Source: an uncultured Draconibacterium sp.
Lineage (GTDB): Bacteria > Bacteroidota > Bacteroidia > Bacteroidales > Prolixibacteraceae
Assembly (NCBI RefSeq): GCF_963676735.1
Contig: NZ_OY781464.1
Coordinates: forward strand, 715,001-779,000
Direction: 5' to 3'
Length of the DNA stretch: 64,000 bases
The position numbers and the translations under genes were made by a program. Below, in pieces: positions 46,804 through 56,562 of this stretch (the stretch's first letter is position 1; every line of letters begins with the position of its first letter). The notes under the pieces were generated by a model. It ran no database searches. It was given only the letters and a program-made list of their open reading frames with translations, and had not been told where the DNA came from.

Positions 46804-48225
46804 TTAATGATGGTCAACAACTCCATCTTCCTCTACATAAAATATTGCAGCTTTTGTATCTATCTTTTCTTTGTAAAAAAGCACCGCACTATCATTCATT
46901 TTAGCGGTATGGTTTTGTAACAGCCGATACATCTCGGCTCCGGCATAAATTACCGGGCCATATCCATGACCTGCTGCTGTGTTTACCGGCCGGTAATAAT
47001 AGAAAGCAGGATCATAGCCCATTCCTGTTCCAACGCAGGTACCTTCAATTTGTCCTTTTTCATTTACTTTGGTTGTAACACCGTGCCAGCCAAGCATGGT
47101 TTGCGAACCATAGGCCAACATGTCAATCCAACCTTCGTTAATGGCCTTTGCCATACAATACACATAAATAGCACTGGCTGAAGTTTCAAGGTACGAATCG
47201 TTTCTGTCTAATAGCTGATGCCAAAGACCTTCACTGGATTGTAATGCACACAAACCCTGAATATGAGCCTGTAAAAGCTTCAATACTTTTTCACGACCAG
47301 GATAATCTTTTGGAAGTGCATCTAATACTTCAACTTTAGTAAGTAAGGCCCAGCCATTGGCTCGCCCCCAGTGGAATGCCGGGTGAGGGTGCATCGCTTC
47401 TACCCAGCCATGGCGGTAGAGGCCTTTTTCGGGCAGGAACATACGATCGGCAAACTGGGTAATTTGTTTAATCGCTTCATCGTAATATTTTGTATCACCC
47501 GTAAGTCGGCCCATGTTGGCAATGGCAGGTATGCCCATAAACATATCGTCGAGCCAAATGGTGTTTCGTTGTGGTCGGTTGCGGGCGAAAGTGCCATCGG
47601 GCAAGCGGTATTCCTTATTTATTATCCAGTCAAAGTAACGGTCCATTATGGCTTGTCCGTTAAACTCCATGCCATCCAATTTTGCTTTTATCATGGCCGA
47701 GCACATGGCCCCTGCATCATCGAGTGCCAATGGGCGCAGTAGCTGACGCATTTGCGGATCAGCCTTCGAATTGTCTTTGTGAAGAACTGGTGCAAAATAG
47801 GGTGCAACGGCTGTTAAAAACTGAAAGCGATCGGACACATATTCTTTATAGCGTTCGTCTCCGGTTATTTTTGCAGCACTAAGCATTGATGAATACGTAA
47901 CTCCCCACATATAGTTTGTTATGCTGAATGTACCTTGTTTGATTATGGAATTCTCATCTATATTTTTATAATCGGTGATTTCTTCTTTTGTGGTTTTATC
48001 TATTACTCCGATTGGTGTTGTTTCCTCAAGGTAAACAAGAATCCGGTCGATTACACCTTTAACTGCTTCTGGCTTTGTTTCTCCATAAGGTGTTTTGTAG
48101 CCGGGTTTGGCCAGGTAAAGCTTTGTGGAAGCATCCACTTTTTTTGTGTCAACATATTGTGCAATAACTTTTGTTGATGCGAGAGATAAACTGGCGATAA
48201 TTAATAATATTAATGTATTCTTCAT
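46804..48225 (-). CDS. GH105 unsaturated rhamnogalacturonyl hydrolase, long form
   Basis: A 473-aa exported protein with a signal peptide. The (alpha/alpha)6 barrel has the GH88/GH105 landmarks NTIWLDDMFMGIPAIA (catalytic Asp), AFHWGRANGWALLTKVEVLD and GTCVGTGMGYDPAFYYYRP. It hydrolyses the unsaturated uronic acid left by lyases. It differs strongly from the shorter GH105 at 24807-25931 and belongs to the longer subgroup common in Bacteroidota. It lies 32 bp after the 691-aa unassigned gene and is followed closely by the DUF1961 gene. Confidence 0.87.
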   Translation of the reverse strand: MKNTLILLIIASLSLASTKVIAQYVDTKKVDASTKLYLAKPGYKTPYGETKPEAVKGVIDRILVYLEETTPIGVIDKTTKEEITDYKNIDENSIIKQGTFSITNYMWGVTYSSMLSAAKITGDERYKEYVSDRFQFLTAVAPYFAPVLHKDNSKADPQMRQLLRPLALDDAGAMCSAMIKAKLDGMEFNGQAIMDRYFDWIINKEYRLPDGTFARNRPQRNTIWLDDMFMGIPAIANMGRLTGDTKYYDEAIKQITQFADRMFLPEKGLYRHGWVEAMHPHPAFHWGRANGWALLTKVEVLDALPKDYPGREKVLKLLQAHIQGLCALQSSEGLWHQLLDRNDSYLETSASAIYVYCMAKAINEGWIDMLAYGSQTMLGWHGVTTKVNEKGQIEGTCVGTGMGYDPAFYYYRPVNTAAGHGYGPVIYAGAEMYRLLQNHTAKMNDSAVLFYKEKIDTKAAIFYVEEDGVVDHH

Positions 48226-48257
48226 TGCTTATTGATTTATTTTTTCTGTTTACGCTT

Positions 48258-50333
48258 TTATTGGGTAAAATCTAGCACTCGTTCCATATCATCTTTAACA
48301 ATCCTAATTATGCCTGTATTGTATATTGATTTCAGGTATGGACTATTAAAGACCATTTTGGGTTTGTAGTTGATATATTGTCCGTCAATCATTGGTATTT
48401 CATTATTGGCCAGGTTAAAATAGAATTCTGTTCCGTTTAAACCTTTATATTTTAGGATATGGTAACCCGGAACCACAGTTTTTTCGAGTGCAACAGGGTT
48501 TTTTAATATGGCCAATATAAAATCTTGTAAAGAAGGGTAGTGTGGCCTTCGCGAGCTTTCAAAGATGATTCCTGAATATTTATCTTTTAAATGAATGAGA
48601 CTGCTGTCTTTACTCCATGTGTAACTGTCATTTATAATTTTGCTGACATTGCCGGGCGAGGCATCATCCTGAAGAATTCTCCAGCCATGGGCATATTCTC
48701 CCAGGAGAGGTTTTATGGCTAAAAATGCATTGCCATTTTCAATAAACAACCAACCTTGTTTTTCAATAATTATATCGTGGTTTTGTCCAATAAAAACTCC
48801 ATAATCAAGATCTGCTCTCGATTTCATTGGGTACCAATCGGGGTTTACTACAGTAAAACCTCTTGATTGCTGCACAAGCATTACATTTTTATGTTGTACA
48901 CACCGGGTGTATCCGTTGGCGTAAGCTTTATATTCTCCTGACTCGTTTTGCTTTAAGGCCGTTGGAAAAACACGTGGCCCATTCTCGCCTTTAAAGGTAA
49001 TTCCCTGCCAGCGGTTTTGAATACTTAAATGACTGTGAACTGCCAGGGGGTGATCCATTTGGCATCCCATAATATAATCGGGAGTAATCCAACTGTAGCG
49101 AACAAATCGCGATTCCGTATTACAAAGCATGGTTCTCTCTGTTCCCCAAGGGCGAGGCATTGTACCTTCTTCTTCTCCCGGTTGTCGAGAAACAGATTCG
49201 AATTCACCACGTCCTTCACGATCCAAAGCAATATGCCAGATAATTGGTTTCCATTGGTATGAACTCAGTAATTGAGCAAAAAAATGTGTTGAAGAACTTC
49301 CTTCTCCTCCACTGTAAAAACGAGCAAACCGGTACATTGCATCTTCCCATCTTGTTCCTATCTTCTCGCGTGTTTTTGCGCCACCTCGCACACCTAGTAG
49401 CTGTTCTTGTGCCCAATCAGCCCAAACTACATCCAGAAAATCTTCAGCCTTATTTTTCAGTTTTTCATTTTCACATAAATCGTAAATATCGGTGAGGTAA
49501 GATACGGTAACAGCCATATAGCCAAAAGAAGCCATCTCAAGGAAAAAGCCTTTTTTTGCTCGTTCTGTAAAAAAGTCATCAAAATATTTTACCCAAGCCT
49601 GGTAATGGTCGGCTGCTGTATAATTTTTTCCATCCTTGTTATTGGCACGTCCGTGTGGCCCTTTAATTCTGTCTTTTCCATACATATGGTGAAACCAGTA
49701 TTCTTCGCCGGCGCCGGTTCCAAGGTCGGGATAAATGCGGTACTTAAAATCCTCCTCGGTCATAAATATTTGCGACGATATTAGGTTACTGACTTTGGCA
49801 ACTATGTCGTGGTTTTCGCTTCCAACCATCCACCAGGTACTTTCTCTGGCCAGATGAATATCGTTCTTTAGCTTTGTTTTGTCCCAAAGTAGCTCTAAAA
49901 GTGCTTTTTCAGTTTCTGGATATAAACGTCCGGGAAACCGTGTGCTTTTTGAACCAAAAGCATAATACATATGGTAGGCAACCTGCTTAAAAGCCAGACA
50001 CCACGGATCGTTTAGCCTATACTTTTCATGAATAGCCGGGTCATCTGAAGTAAAAATTTCAAATAATTTTTTATTGTTGTCATCAAGGTTTTTTCCCAGG
50101 TATAAGTTGGCTATAAAGGGACAAAATGCTTCACGTAATCCTTCTCCCGAGGCGTTCTCAAATGCAATTTTAATTCGTTTTTGTTTGGTGGCTGATGCGT
50201 TCTCGATGTATGTTATTATTTCTGAGGTATTATGAGAATAATCCTGTTGGAAAATCTGAGATGTGAATTTTGTTTGTGCCTGTGAAAGGCTAAAAAGGGT
50301 TAGGCTAAGAACAAGCAGAAACAAGTTTTTCAT
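48258..50333 (-). CDS. Unassigned lyase-like secreted protein
   Basis: A 691-aa protein with a signal peptide ending near SQAQ. I do not recognise its family. The first 380 residues are helical and tryptophan-rich with STWWMVGSENHDIVAKV and YPDLGTGAGEEYWFHHMYG; the rest is beta-rich (NTESRFVRYSWITPDYIMG, GVFIGQNHDIIIEKQGW). An alpha/alpha barrel followed by beta-sandwiches, with an ENHD motif, is the layout of chondroitin AC, alginate and heparinase II/III-type lyases. It is the first gene after susCD, separated by a hairpin, so it is probably important to the locus and may be a new lyase. Confidence 0.5.
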   Translation of the reverse strand: MKNLFLLVLSLTLFSLSQAQTKFTSQIFQQDYSHNTSEIITYIENASATKQKRIKIAFENASGEGLREAFCPFIANLYLGKNLDDNNKKLFEIFTSDDPAIHEKYRLNDPWCLAFKQVAYHMYYAFGSKSTRFPGRLYPETEKALLELLWDKTKLKNDIHLARESTWWMVGSENHDIVAKVSNLISSQIFMTEEDFKYRIYPDLGTGAGEEYWFHHMYGKDRIKGPHGRANNKDGKNYTAADHYQAWVKYFDDFFTERAKKGFFLEMASFGYMAVTVSYLTDIYDLCENEKLKNKAEDFLDVVWADWAQEQLLGVRGGAKTREKIGTRWEDAMYRFARFYSGGEGSSSTHFFAQLLSSYQWKPIIWHIALDREGRGEFESVSRQPGEEEGTMPRPWGTERTMLCNTESRFVRYSWITPDYIMGCQMDHPLAVHSHLSIQNRWQGITFKGENGPRVFPTALKQNESGEYKAYANGYTRCVQHKNVMLVQQSRGFTVVNPDWYPMKSRADLDYGVFIGQNHDIIIEKQGWLFIENGNAFLAIKPLLGEYAHGWRILQDDASPGNVSKIINDSYTWSKDSSLIHLKDKYSGIIFESSRRPHYPSLQDFILAILKNPVALEKTVVPGYHILKYKGLNGTEFYFNLANNEIPMIDGQYINYKPKMVFNSPYLKSIYNTGIIRIVKDDMERVLDFTQ

Positions 50334-50366
50334 TCTCTAATAATTTGTTATTATGAAGAGGACAAA

Positions 50367-50420
50367 AGAGGATGTCGAAAAGGGTAATTGAGATATAACC
50401 TTTATAGACATCCTCTTTTT
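50367..50420 (-). terminator. Hairpin between susD and the downstream enzymes
   Basis: The arms AGAGGATGTC (50367-50376) and GACATCCTCT (50407-50416) pair perfectly over 10 bp, with a second inner stem (AAAGGGTA against TAACCTTT, one mismatch). T-runs flank it on both strands, so it may act as a partial terminator in the minus direction, raising susCD expression over the enzymes that follow. Confidence 0.65.
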
Positions 50421-50453
50421 AATATTACTTACTTATTGATTGAATTCATCAAT

Positions 50454-52025
50454 CTAGTAACCCGGATTTTGTTGTAATTTTGGATTTGCATCAATAGCCG
50501 TTCTAGGTATTGGGAACAATTTTCTGAATGGTTCAGATTCAGCTTTAAATTCCCATGCATCGTTAAATTTATCGAAGCGGATTAAATCCCTTCTTCGGTG
50601 CATTTCAAATGCCAGTTCACGACTTCTTTCGTCAAAAACATCTTCCAAGTTAACAGAGGTTAAAGGAGCAGCATTACTTCTTTCCCGAACTTGGTTAATC
50701 AAAGGAAGTGCTGCCCCGGAATTGCCTTTTCGGGTCAATGCTTCAGCTTTTATTAACAGGATGTCGGCATATCGTATATAAGCAATATCATTCCCGGCAT
50801 TACCTCCCTGGGTGTTTGGATCGATTCCCCACTTAATCCACTTAATACCAGCATTCATTGGTTGCAGGCGAATACCAGTGGCTGGAATAATGTCGTAAGT
50901 AACTGGTCCTTCAGCTGATTGCCCCGGTACATACAGAATGGAGTTATGATCAGGAACAACCCGTTCAACATAAATTGTATCGCCGTTACGTGGATCGGTT
51001 AGCGGGCCATAATAAAGAAACATATCCTTTCTGATGTCACCATCTTCGTACATGTTATAAACCGAAGGACGTGTGGCAAAACCATTTTGCGGTGTATAAG
51101 GCAAACCAAAAAGTCCGCCCTGAATGCCCGGTAACACTTTTTGTACCAATGGGTGTCCAAGACCACCCGAGATATCAGGAGTATAAACGCCACCAAAGAT
51201 AAACTCTTCGTTGTTGGCGTTATCGGCAGAAAAGTTGGCAAAATAATCGTCGAGAAGGGTGTAAGAACCTGAGTTGATTACTTTATCAGCGTATTCAATA
51301 GCCTTGTCGTTCTGTGCAGTTCCGGTGTAAACCTCAGCATTCAGGTAAACGGTAGCCAGCAAAGCATAGGCAGCTTCTTTGGTAACCCGGCCATAGTATT
51401 CAGAAGGAGTTTCTGCTTTTGCAGGCAGAACTTCAGCAGCGGCCATAAGTTCTGATACTACAAATTCAAAAACTTCCTGACGGGTATTTTGCTCCGGTAA
51501 ATTTAAAGGATCAACTTTTGCTTCTGTAAATACAGGAACATTACCAAAGAAATCCATCAGGTAGAAATAGGCATAAGCGCGCAATGCTCGTAATTCGGCT
51601 ATAGGTTGTTCAACAATATCTAAACCCGAACTTTCGAGCGATACAATTAAAGCGTTGGTTTGCCCCACCACTTTAAAGAAAAAGTCATATGAACCTCTGA
51701 TGTATGAGTGGTTCTCATCCCATGTGTGCTCCATTAATCCTTCGAAACTACTGTTTTGCCACCATCCTTGTATCTTTCCATGAACCACTACCTGGTCGCC
51801 CGATAGTTCCATAGAGCGGTATTCAACTCCCATTCGGGCAAGGTTGGTAAAGTTGCGGTATATTCCCGACATGGATGAAAGAACCTGTTTTTCGTTGGCA
51901 TAAAATGTTTCAGGAGTATAAATCGAGTAGGTATCTTCATCAAGGCTACAACCTGAAATCATAATTAGCACGAATGCTAATGCCCCGATTAAATTTTTCT
52001 TGATTATATTATTTGTATTTTTCAT
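50454..52025 (-). CDS. susD-like: SusD/RagB-family outer-membrane glycan-binding lipoprotein
   Basis: A 523-aa lipoprotein (lipobox MISGCS) of the SusD/RagB family, which binds the glycan at the cell surface and acts as the lid of the SusC channel. It shows the family pattern: TPR-like helices, RALRAYAYFYLMDFFGNVP, YADILLIKAEAL, INQVRERSNA and a C-terminus with RRRDLIRFDKF and NPKLQQNPGY. It is the partner of the SusC gene 31 bp upstream. The target should be rhamnogalacturonan or pectin fragments, inferred from neighbouring enzymes. Confidence 0.95.
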   Translation of the reverse strand: MKNTNNIIKKNLIGALAFVLIMISGCSLDEDTYSIYTPETFYANEKQVLSSMSGIYRNFTNLARMGVEYRSMELSGDQVVVHGKIQGWWQNSSFEGLMEHTWDENHSYIRGSYDFFFKVVGQTNALIVSLESSGLDIVEQPIAELRALRAYAYFYLMDFFGNVPVFTEAKVDPLNLPEQNTRQEVFEFVVSELMAAAEVLPAKAETPSEYYGRVTKEAAYALLATVYLNAEVYTGTAQNDKAIEYADKVINSGSYTLLDDYFANFSADNANNEEFIFGGVYTPDISGGLGHPLVQKVLPGIQGGLFGLPYTPQNGFATRPSVYNMYEDGDIRKDMFLYYGPLTDPRNGDTIYVERVVPDHNSILYVPGQSAEGPVTYDIIPATGIRLQPMNAGIKWIKWGIDPNTQGGNAGNDIAYIRYADILLIKAEALTRKGNSGAALPLINQVRERSNAAPLTSVNLEDVFDERSRELAFEMHRRRDLIRFDKFNDAWEFKAESEPFRKLFPIPRTAIDANPKLQQNPGY

Positions 52026-52056
52026 TGTAATCTATTTATAAATGATTCCTGAATGC

Positions 52057-55000
52057 TTAAAATGAAATACTTGCACCAAACATAAATGTTCTTGGTCGTG
52101 GGTACGATAAGTAGTCGATACCGGCAGAGCGTGTACTAACTTCAGGATCCCAACCCGTGTAATTGGTAATCACAAATAAGTTTTTACCTGAAACATAAAT
52201 TCTGGCATTTTTAATAAAGTCTACGGTGCTTACATCAAAATTATAGCCAATGCTCATATTATCTAAACGCAGATAACTGCCGTCTTGTAACCAGCGAGAT
52301 GAATATTCCGCATTTTGCTGACGACTGGCTTCCGTAGATAAAACTGAGCGAAGAACATTTACACCCGGGGCAGAGGAAGGATAAGAGAATTCAGCATCGG
52401 TATTGTTGTAAATATCGTTTCCAACAACTCCTCTGAAATTTATAGTAGCATCAAATCGTTTATAACTGAAGTTATTGTTGAATCCAAAGGTAAAATCCGG
52501 ATCTACCTGGCCAATTACTACTTCATCGGCGCCGTCTTCACCATCAACATCCAAATAGGTTTCCAGTCCGTTTTCATCAAAACCAGTGAATTTTTTACCG
52601 TAGAATGTTCCAAGAGGTGATCCTGGTTTTATAATTTTAATGTTTACACCATTGGCCACAACACCTGATCCGGAAGCATATCTGATTTCTTCTCGTGTGA
52701 AAGTGTCGTTTGAAAGGGAAACTACTTCATTTTTATTTTTTGCAAAATTTACGTTGGTTCTCCAGGTAAAATTACCGCTGTTGATTACACTGGCACTCAA
52801 ATTCAGCTCAATACCTTTATTGGTAACCTCACCCACATTGGCCCATTGTGTAGAAACAACAGAAGGCGCTGCAGTTGAGAAGCTTAATAAAAGATCGGTT
52901 GTTTTCTTGCTGTACAAATCAATCGAACCAGATATTCTTTCTTCAAACAATCCAAAGTCTATACCAATGTTTGATTGCGCTGTTGTTTCCCATTTCAAAT
53001 CTGGGTTAGCATAATTTGTAGGTAAAACTGCTGGAATTGCTTGTCCATTCATGTAATATATTGCTGAACCCGAAATACCCAATTGTTCGGCGTATAAATA
53101 ATTCGGAAGTTCCTGATTACCCGTAATCCCGTATCCCAATCTCAATTTAAGGTTACTTACTTCGGTATCTTCCATAAAACTTTCATCGGCAATGTTCCAG
53201 GCAATAGCTCCCGAAGGGAATGTACCCCATTGGTTGTTTCCACCGAAGCGGCTCGAACCGTCTCTGCGTAAAGTGAAGGTCAGTAAATACCTTTCCATTA
53301 ATTTGTAGTTAATCCTTCCGTAATAGGAGGCCAGTCGGTTGGCTTCTTTAAACGATGTATTCGAAAGGATTGTTCCCGATTGCATCAGGTTCCATTTTGT
53401 AGCTGTTGAAACAAACTGGTTGGCTTGGGTATAGGTATTCTCCGTTTCAAAACGCTGGTACGAATAACCAATAAGAGCTGTTAGATGGCTATTAGGTGTT
53501 ATTTGTTTGGTGTAAGTTAGGTTGGTTTCCGATAGAATCGTTTCGTTTTGAAATTTGCTGATGGATGCTCTTCCGCCTTCTGATTCAGCAGCTGGGTGCG
53601 AGTCAGGAATACTAGTGTAGCGGTTACTGGTTTCTTTTGAAGTGCCAATATCCACATTTAGTTTTAATGATTCTAATAGTTGATACGATAAACTAACATT
53701 TCCTAAGAAAACATTGCTTTTCGATTCATCAATAACATCAATCCACGAAACCGGGTTAATTCTTAGCTCTCCCAATTGGTAGTACGAGCCATCTTCGTTA
53801 TAAACCGGCAGGGTAGGAGCCCAGCGTAAGGCGTCTTTCAAAATATTACCACCTTCGTTGCCAATACTTGATGAAATTGGTGTTTTGTCATCGTCAATTT
53901 GCGAGTACGACATGTTAATGCCGATGTCTAATTTACCATCAAAAGCTTTATGCACACCATTTACTCTTCCTGTATACTTCTTCATTCCTGAAGAAAGGAT
54001 AACTCCTTCTTCATCGCTGTAACCAAATGAGGCTCTAAAGTTTGATGTTGTTGAACCGCCTGCAAACGATACGTTATGATTTTGGGTAATAGCCGTTCTG
54101 AATATTTCATCCTGCCAGTAAGTATCAACGCCAGCATCTGAAAACGGAAGATCGTTGTCGTTGGCATATTTACGGTATTCCGAAGCATTTAAGAAAGGTA
54201 GGTTTTCGCGCACACTGGAGAAACCGATAAAGCCATCGTAGGACACAAAGTCTCCTGAGCGGCCTTTGTTTTTGGTGGTAATTATAATCACACCGTTTGC
54301 ACCCCTTGAACCATAAATGGCAGTGGCCGAAGCATCTTTTAGGATGTCAATACTTTCGATGTCGCTAGGGTTAATAATATTCAATGGGTTTGATATATCG
54401 CTGGTTAAAGGCGTAGTGCCGCCTTGCGATCCCACATTTACGCTGTTGTTTGCGCTTCCAAATTGCAGCGGCACACCGTCGACCACGTAGAGTGGATCGT
54501 TGCCGGCCGAGATTGAACTGTTACCACGTATTCGCACAGTAGAAGCAGCTCCAGGAGCACCACTTGCCTGAACAACATTAACCCCGGCAATTTTACCTTG
54601 GAGAATTTGTTCGGGTGCCATTGGTAATCCATCAATAAAGTTGTCGGATTTTACCGAACCGATAGCACCTGTTACCTCTTTTCTGTTTGTTGTTCCATAC
54701 CCAATGGCAACAACCTCATCTAATCCAATCGAGCTGGTTTTTAAGGTTACATTAATCGATGTTTGGCTTTCAATGGTAATTTCCTGGGTGCTCATTCCAA
54801 TAAACGAAAAAGCAACAATGTCTCCGGTTTTAACATTGGGTAAGGTGTAATTCCCGTCAATGTCTGTTACAGTACCGTTTGTGGTCCCTTTAACTATTAC
54901 GGTAACTCCAGGCATTGGCATACCAAGTTCGTCGGTTACTTTACCCGATATGCCAGTTTGGTCGATGGCATCCAATACGGTTTTTTGCGTAGTTATTACT

Positions 55001-55347
55001 ATCAGCCTGTCTTTTACCTCGTAGGCTACATCGGTTTTAGCAAATAACTGGTCCATAATATTTTCAATAGACTTGTTTTTTACATTTACGTCAACACGAC
55101 GTTCCACATTCAGTAACTTTTGGTTAAAGAGAAAGTAGAATTCGCTTTGTTCTTCAATTTCATCAAGAACATCGATAACCCTGGTGTCTGACATTTTCAG
55201 GGTTAAGCGAGTCTGTTGAGCATAGCTGTTGAGTGCCCAGCTTTGCACAATTCCTACGAAAAGAAGTAAGCAACAAATTCGCATAATTTTCCAAGTTTTA
55301 GTTCTGATGCAATAGTTTATCGCATCACGAATACAATTAATTTTCAT
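52057..55347 (-). CDS. susC-like: SusC/RagA-family TonB-dependent transporter with STN domain
   Basis: A 1096-aa outer-membrane transporter for oligosaccharides. In order: signal peptide, STN domain (about 45-125; LDEIEEQSEFYFLFNQKLL), carboxypeptidase-regulatory-like domain (about 132-215; GISGKVTDELGMPMPGVTV), plug (about 220-350; STVRIRGNSSISAGNDPLYV) and a 22-stranded barrel ending in aromatic residues (FMFGASISF). The STN domain is the part that signals to FecR anti-sigma factors, and the sigma/FecR pair is directly upstream, so substrate binding here probably turns on the locus. A hairpin lies in the 95-bp gap before it. Confidence 0.95.
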   Translation of the reverse strand: MKINCIRDAINYCIRTKTWKIMRICCLLLFVGIVQSWALNSYAQQTRLTLKMSDTRVIDVLDEIEEQSEFYFLFNQKLLNVERRVDVNVKNKSIENIMDQLFAKTDVAYEVKDRLIVITTQKTVLDAIDQTGISGKVTDELGMPMPGVTVIVKGTTNGTVTDIDGNYTLPNVKTGDIVAFSFIGMSTQEITIESQTSINVTLKTSSIGLDEVVAIGYGTTNRKEVTGAIGSVKSDNFIDGLPMAPEQILQGKIAGVNVVQASGAPGAASTVRIRGNSSISAGNDPLYVVDGVPLQFGSANNSVNVGSQGGTTPLTSDISNPLNIINPSDIESIDILKDASATAIYGSRGANGVIIITTKNKGRSGDFVSYDGFIGFSSVRENLPFLNASEYRKYANDNDLPFSDAGVDTYWQDEIFRTAITQNHNVSFAGGSTTSNFRASFGYSDEEGVILSSGMKKYTGRVNGVHKAFDGKLDIGINMSYSQIDDDKTPISSSIGNEGGNILKDALRWAPTLPVYNEDGSYYQLGELRINPVSWIDVIDESKSNVFLGNVSLSYQLLESLKLNVDIGTSKETSNRYTSIPDSHPAAESEGGRASISKFQNETILSETNLTYTKQITPNSHLTALIGYSYQRFETENTYTQANQFVSTATKWNLMQSGTILSNTSFKEANRLASYYGRINYKLMERYLLTFTLRRDGSSRFGGNNQWGTFPSGAIAWNIADESFMEDTEVSNLKLRLGYGITGNQELPNYLYAEQLGISGSAIYYMNGQAIPAVLPTNYANPDLKWETTAQSNIGIDFGLFEERISGSIDLYSKKTTDLLLSFSTAAPSVVSTQWANVGEVTNKGIELNLSASVINSGNFTWRTNVNFAKNKNEVVSLSNDTFTREEIRYASGSGVVANGVNIKIIKPGSPLGTFYGKKFTGFDENGLETYLDVDGEDGADEVVIGQVDPDFTFGFNNNFSYKRFDATINFRGVVGNDIYNNTDAEFSYPSSAPGVNVLRSVLSTEASRQQNAEYSSRWLQDGSYLRLDNMSIGYNFDVSTVDFIKNARIYVSGKNLFVITNYTGWDPEVSTRSAGIDYLSYPRPRTFMFGASISF

Positions 55348-55402
55348 ACATTTGATTCGTTAAGTAGTTAAACAAAATATTTATCTCACACTGCTTAATT
55401 TT

Positions 55403-55430
55403 ACAGGAGGGTGTTGCAGCACCTTCCTGT
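55403..55430 (-). terminator. Hairpin between fecR and susC
   Basis: ACAGGAGGGTG (55403-55413) pairs with CACCTTCCTGT (55420-55430) around a 6-nt loop (one wobble). The T-tract is better on the plus strand; in the minus direction it is followed by TAAAATT. It probably ends or attenuates the sigma-fecR transcript before susC. Confidence 0.6.
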
Positions 55431-55442
55431 TTTATTTATAAG

Positions 55443-56483
55443 TTAAAAAGCATTTGCACGTTGTTTGTCGAACCGCAGTTCAACTCTTTTTTTTAGGTAT
55501 ATATTGTTATTGGTTTGTTCCCGCTCGATGATGGTATAACACAAGGGAGCTGTCTTTGCCAAAAGTTTTAAAACTTCTTCTAAAGGTTCGTCAATAAAAG
55601 TTGCTCTGAATGAATGTTCAAGTAGTCTCTGATCAGTAATTTCTATTTCAACATTGTACCAACGGCCCATACGTTTGGCCACTTGTTCCATGTTTTCGTT
55701 TCTAAACACCAGCATTCCTTCGGTCCATGCCAGGTATTGCGAGGCATCAATCTCATCCTGGGCGAAGGTCATTTTTGAGGCATCTAGAACAAGGCGTTCA
55801 TCAGGTTTTAGTACAGAAAGTTTTTGGCCGTGAACCGATGCCACTTTAACGCTTCCATCGGCTAATATTACTTCTTCGGTATTTTCGTTTTCAAAAGCTA
55901 TAACATTAAATTCGGTTCCCAACACTTCAATCGAAAGGTTTTGGGTTTTTACTGTAAACGGATTTTCGGTGTCGTGCAGAACGTCAAACCAAGCTTCGCC
56001 CACAAGTTCAATATTACGGTTTTCGGTAAATAAAACAGGGTATTTAATAGATGACCCACTATTTAAAAAGCCCGTTGATCCGTCAGGGAGATCAAATTTT
56101 ATTCGGGCACCCATTGGGCACTGTAATTCGGCATAGGTAGTTTGGCTGGCTTGTTTGTGCGTTTGAAAATAGTAGGTAGCTATAAATGTAAGTAGTAATT
56201 GCACAACCAAAATAGCTGCGATTTGGCGCCAGGATGAAAAGAAAGTTATTTTGTGCGATTTTGTTTGGTCGGAATTAATTTTCTGGTGTATTTGCTGTAA
56301 TAAATGATCAACATTTTTACTTTCTATTTCTTCGTCGTTAAATTCAAACCAATGATTCTCCAGTTCTTCTTTTAAGAATTTCTGTTCTCGTGGATCGGAA
56401 AAGACAGATTTTACCCACAAATAATCTTTCCTTGAATATTCGCCTTTAAAATAGCGACGTAGTATTTCAGGTTTGAAATCCAT
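55443..56483 (-). CDS. FecR-family anti-sigma factor
   Basis: A 346-aa single-pass inner-membrane protein. The cytoplasmic N-terminus (about 1-85) binds the sigma factor; a membrane helix follows (about 87-108, IAAILVVQLLLTFIATYYF); the periplasmic part has the FecR domain (about 115-215; LPDGSTGFLNSGSSIKYP, GEAWFDVLHDTENPFTVKT) and a C-terminal DUF4974/STN-like domain (about 265-335). It transmits the signal from SusC to the sigma factor. It lies between sigma and susC, the usual Bacteroidota order, with a 79-bp gap after the sigma gene. Confidence 0.93.
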   Translation of the reverse strand: MDFKPEILRRYFKGEYSRKDYLWVKSVFSDPREQKFLKEELENHWFEFNDEEIESKNVDHLLQQIHQKINSDQTKSHKITFFSSWRQIAAILVVQLLLTFIATYYFQTHKQASQTTYAELQCPMGARIKFDLPDGSTGFLNSGSSIKYPVLFTENRNIELVGEAWFDVLHDTENPFTVKTQNLSIEVLGTEFNVIAFENENTEEVILADGSVKVASVHGQKLSVLKPDERLVLDASKMTFAQDEIDASQYLAWTEGMLVFRNENMEQVAKRMGRWYNVEIEITDQRLLEHSFRATFIDEPLEEVLKLLAKTAPLCYTIIEREQTNNNIYLKKRVELRFDKQRANAF

Positions 56484-56562
56484 TTATTGATTTAGTTCAT
56501 TACATATAGCTATAGGGGGTAAACCGAAAATGCCCCTAGTTAAAAAGGAATTTTTTTAAAAT

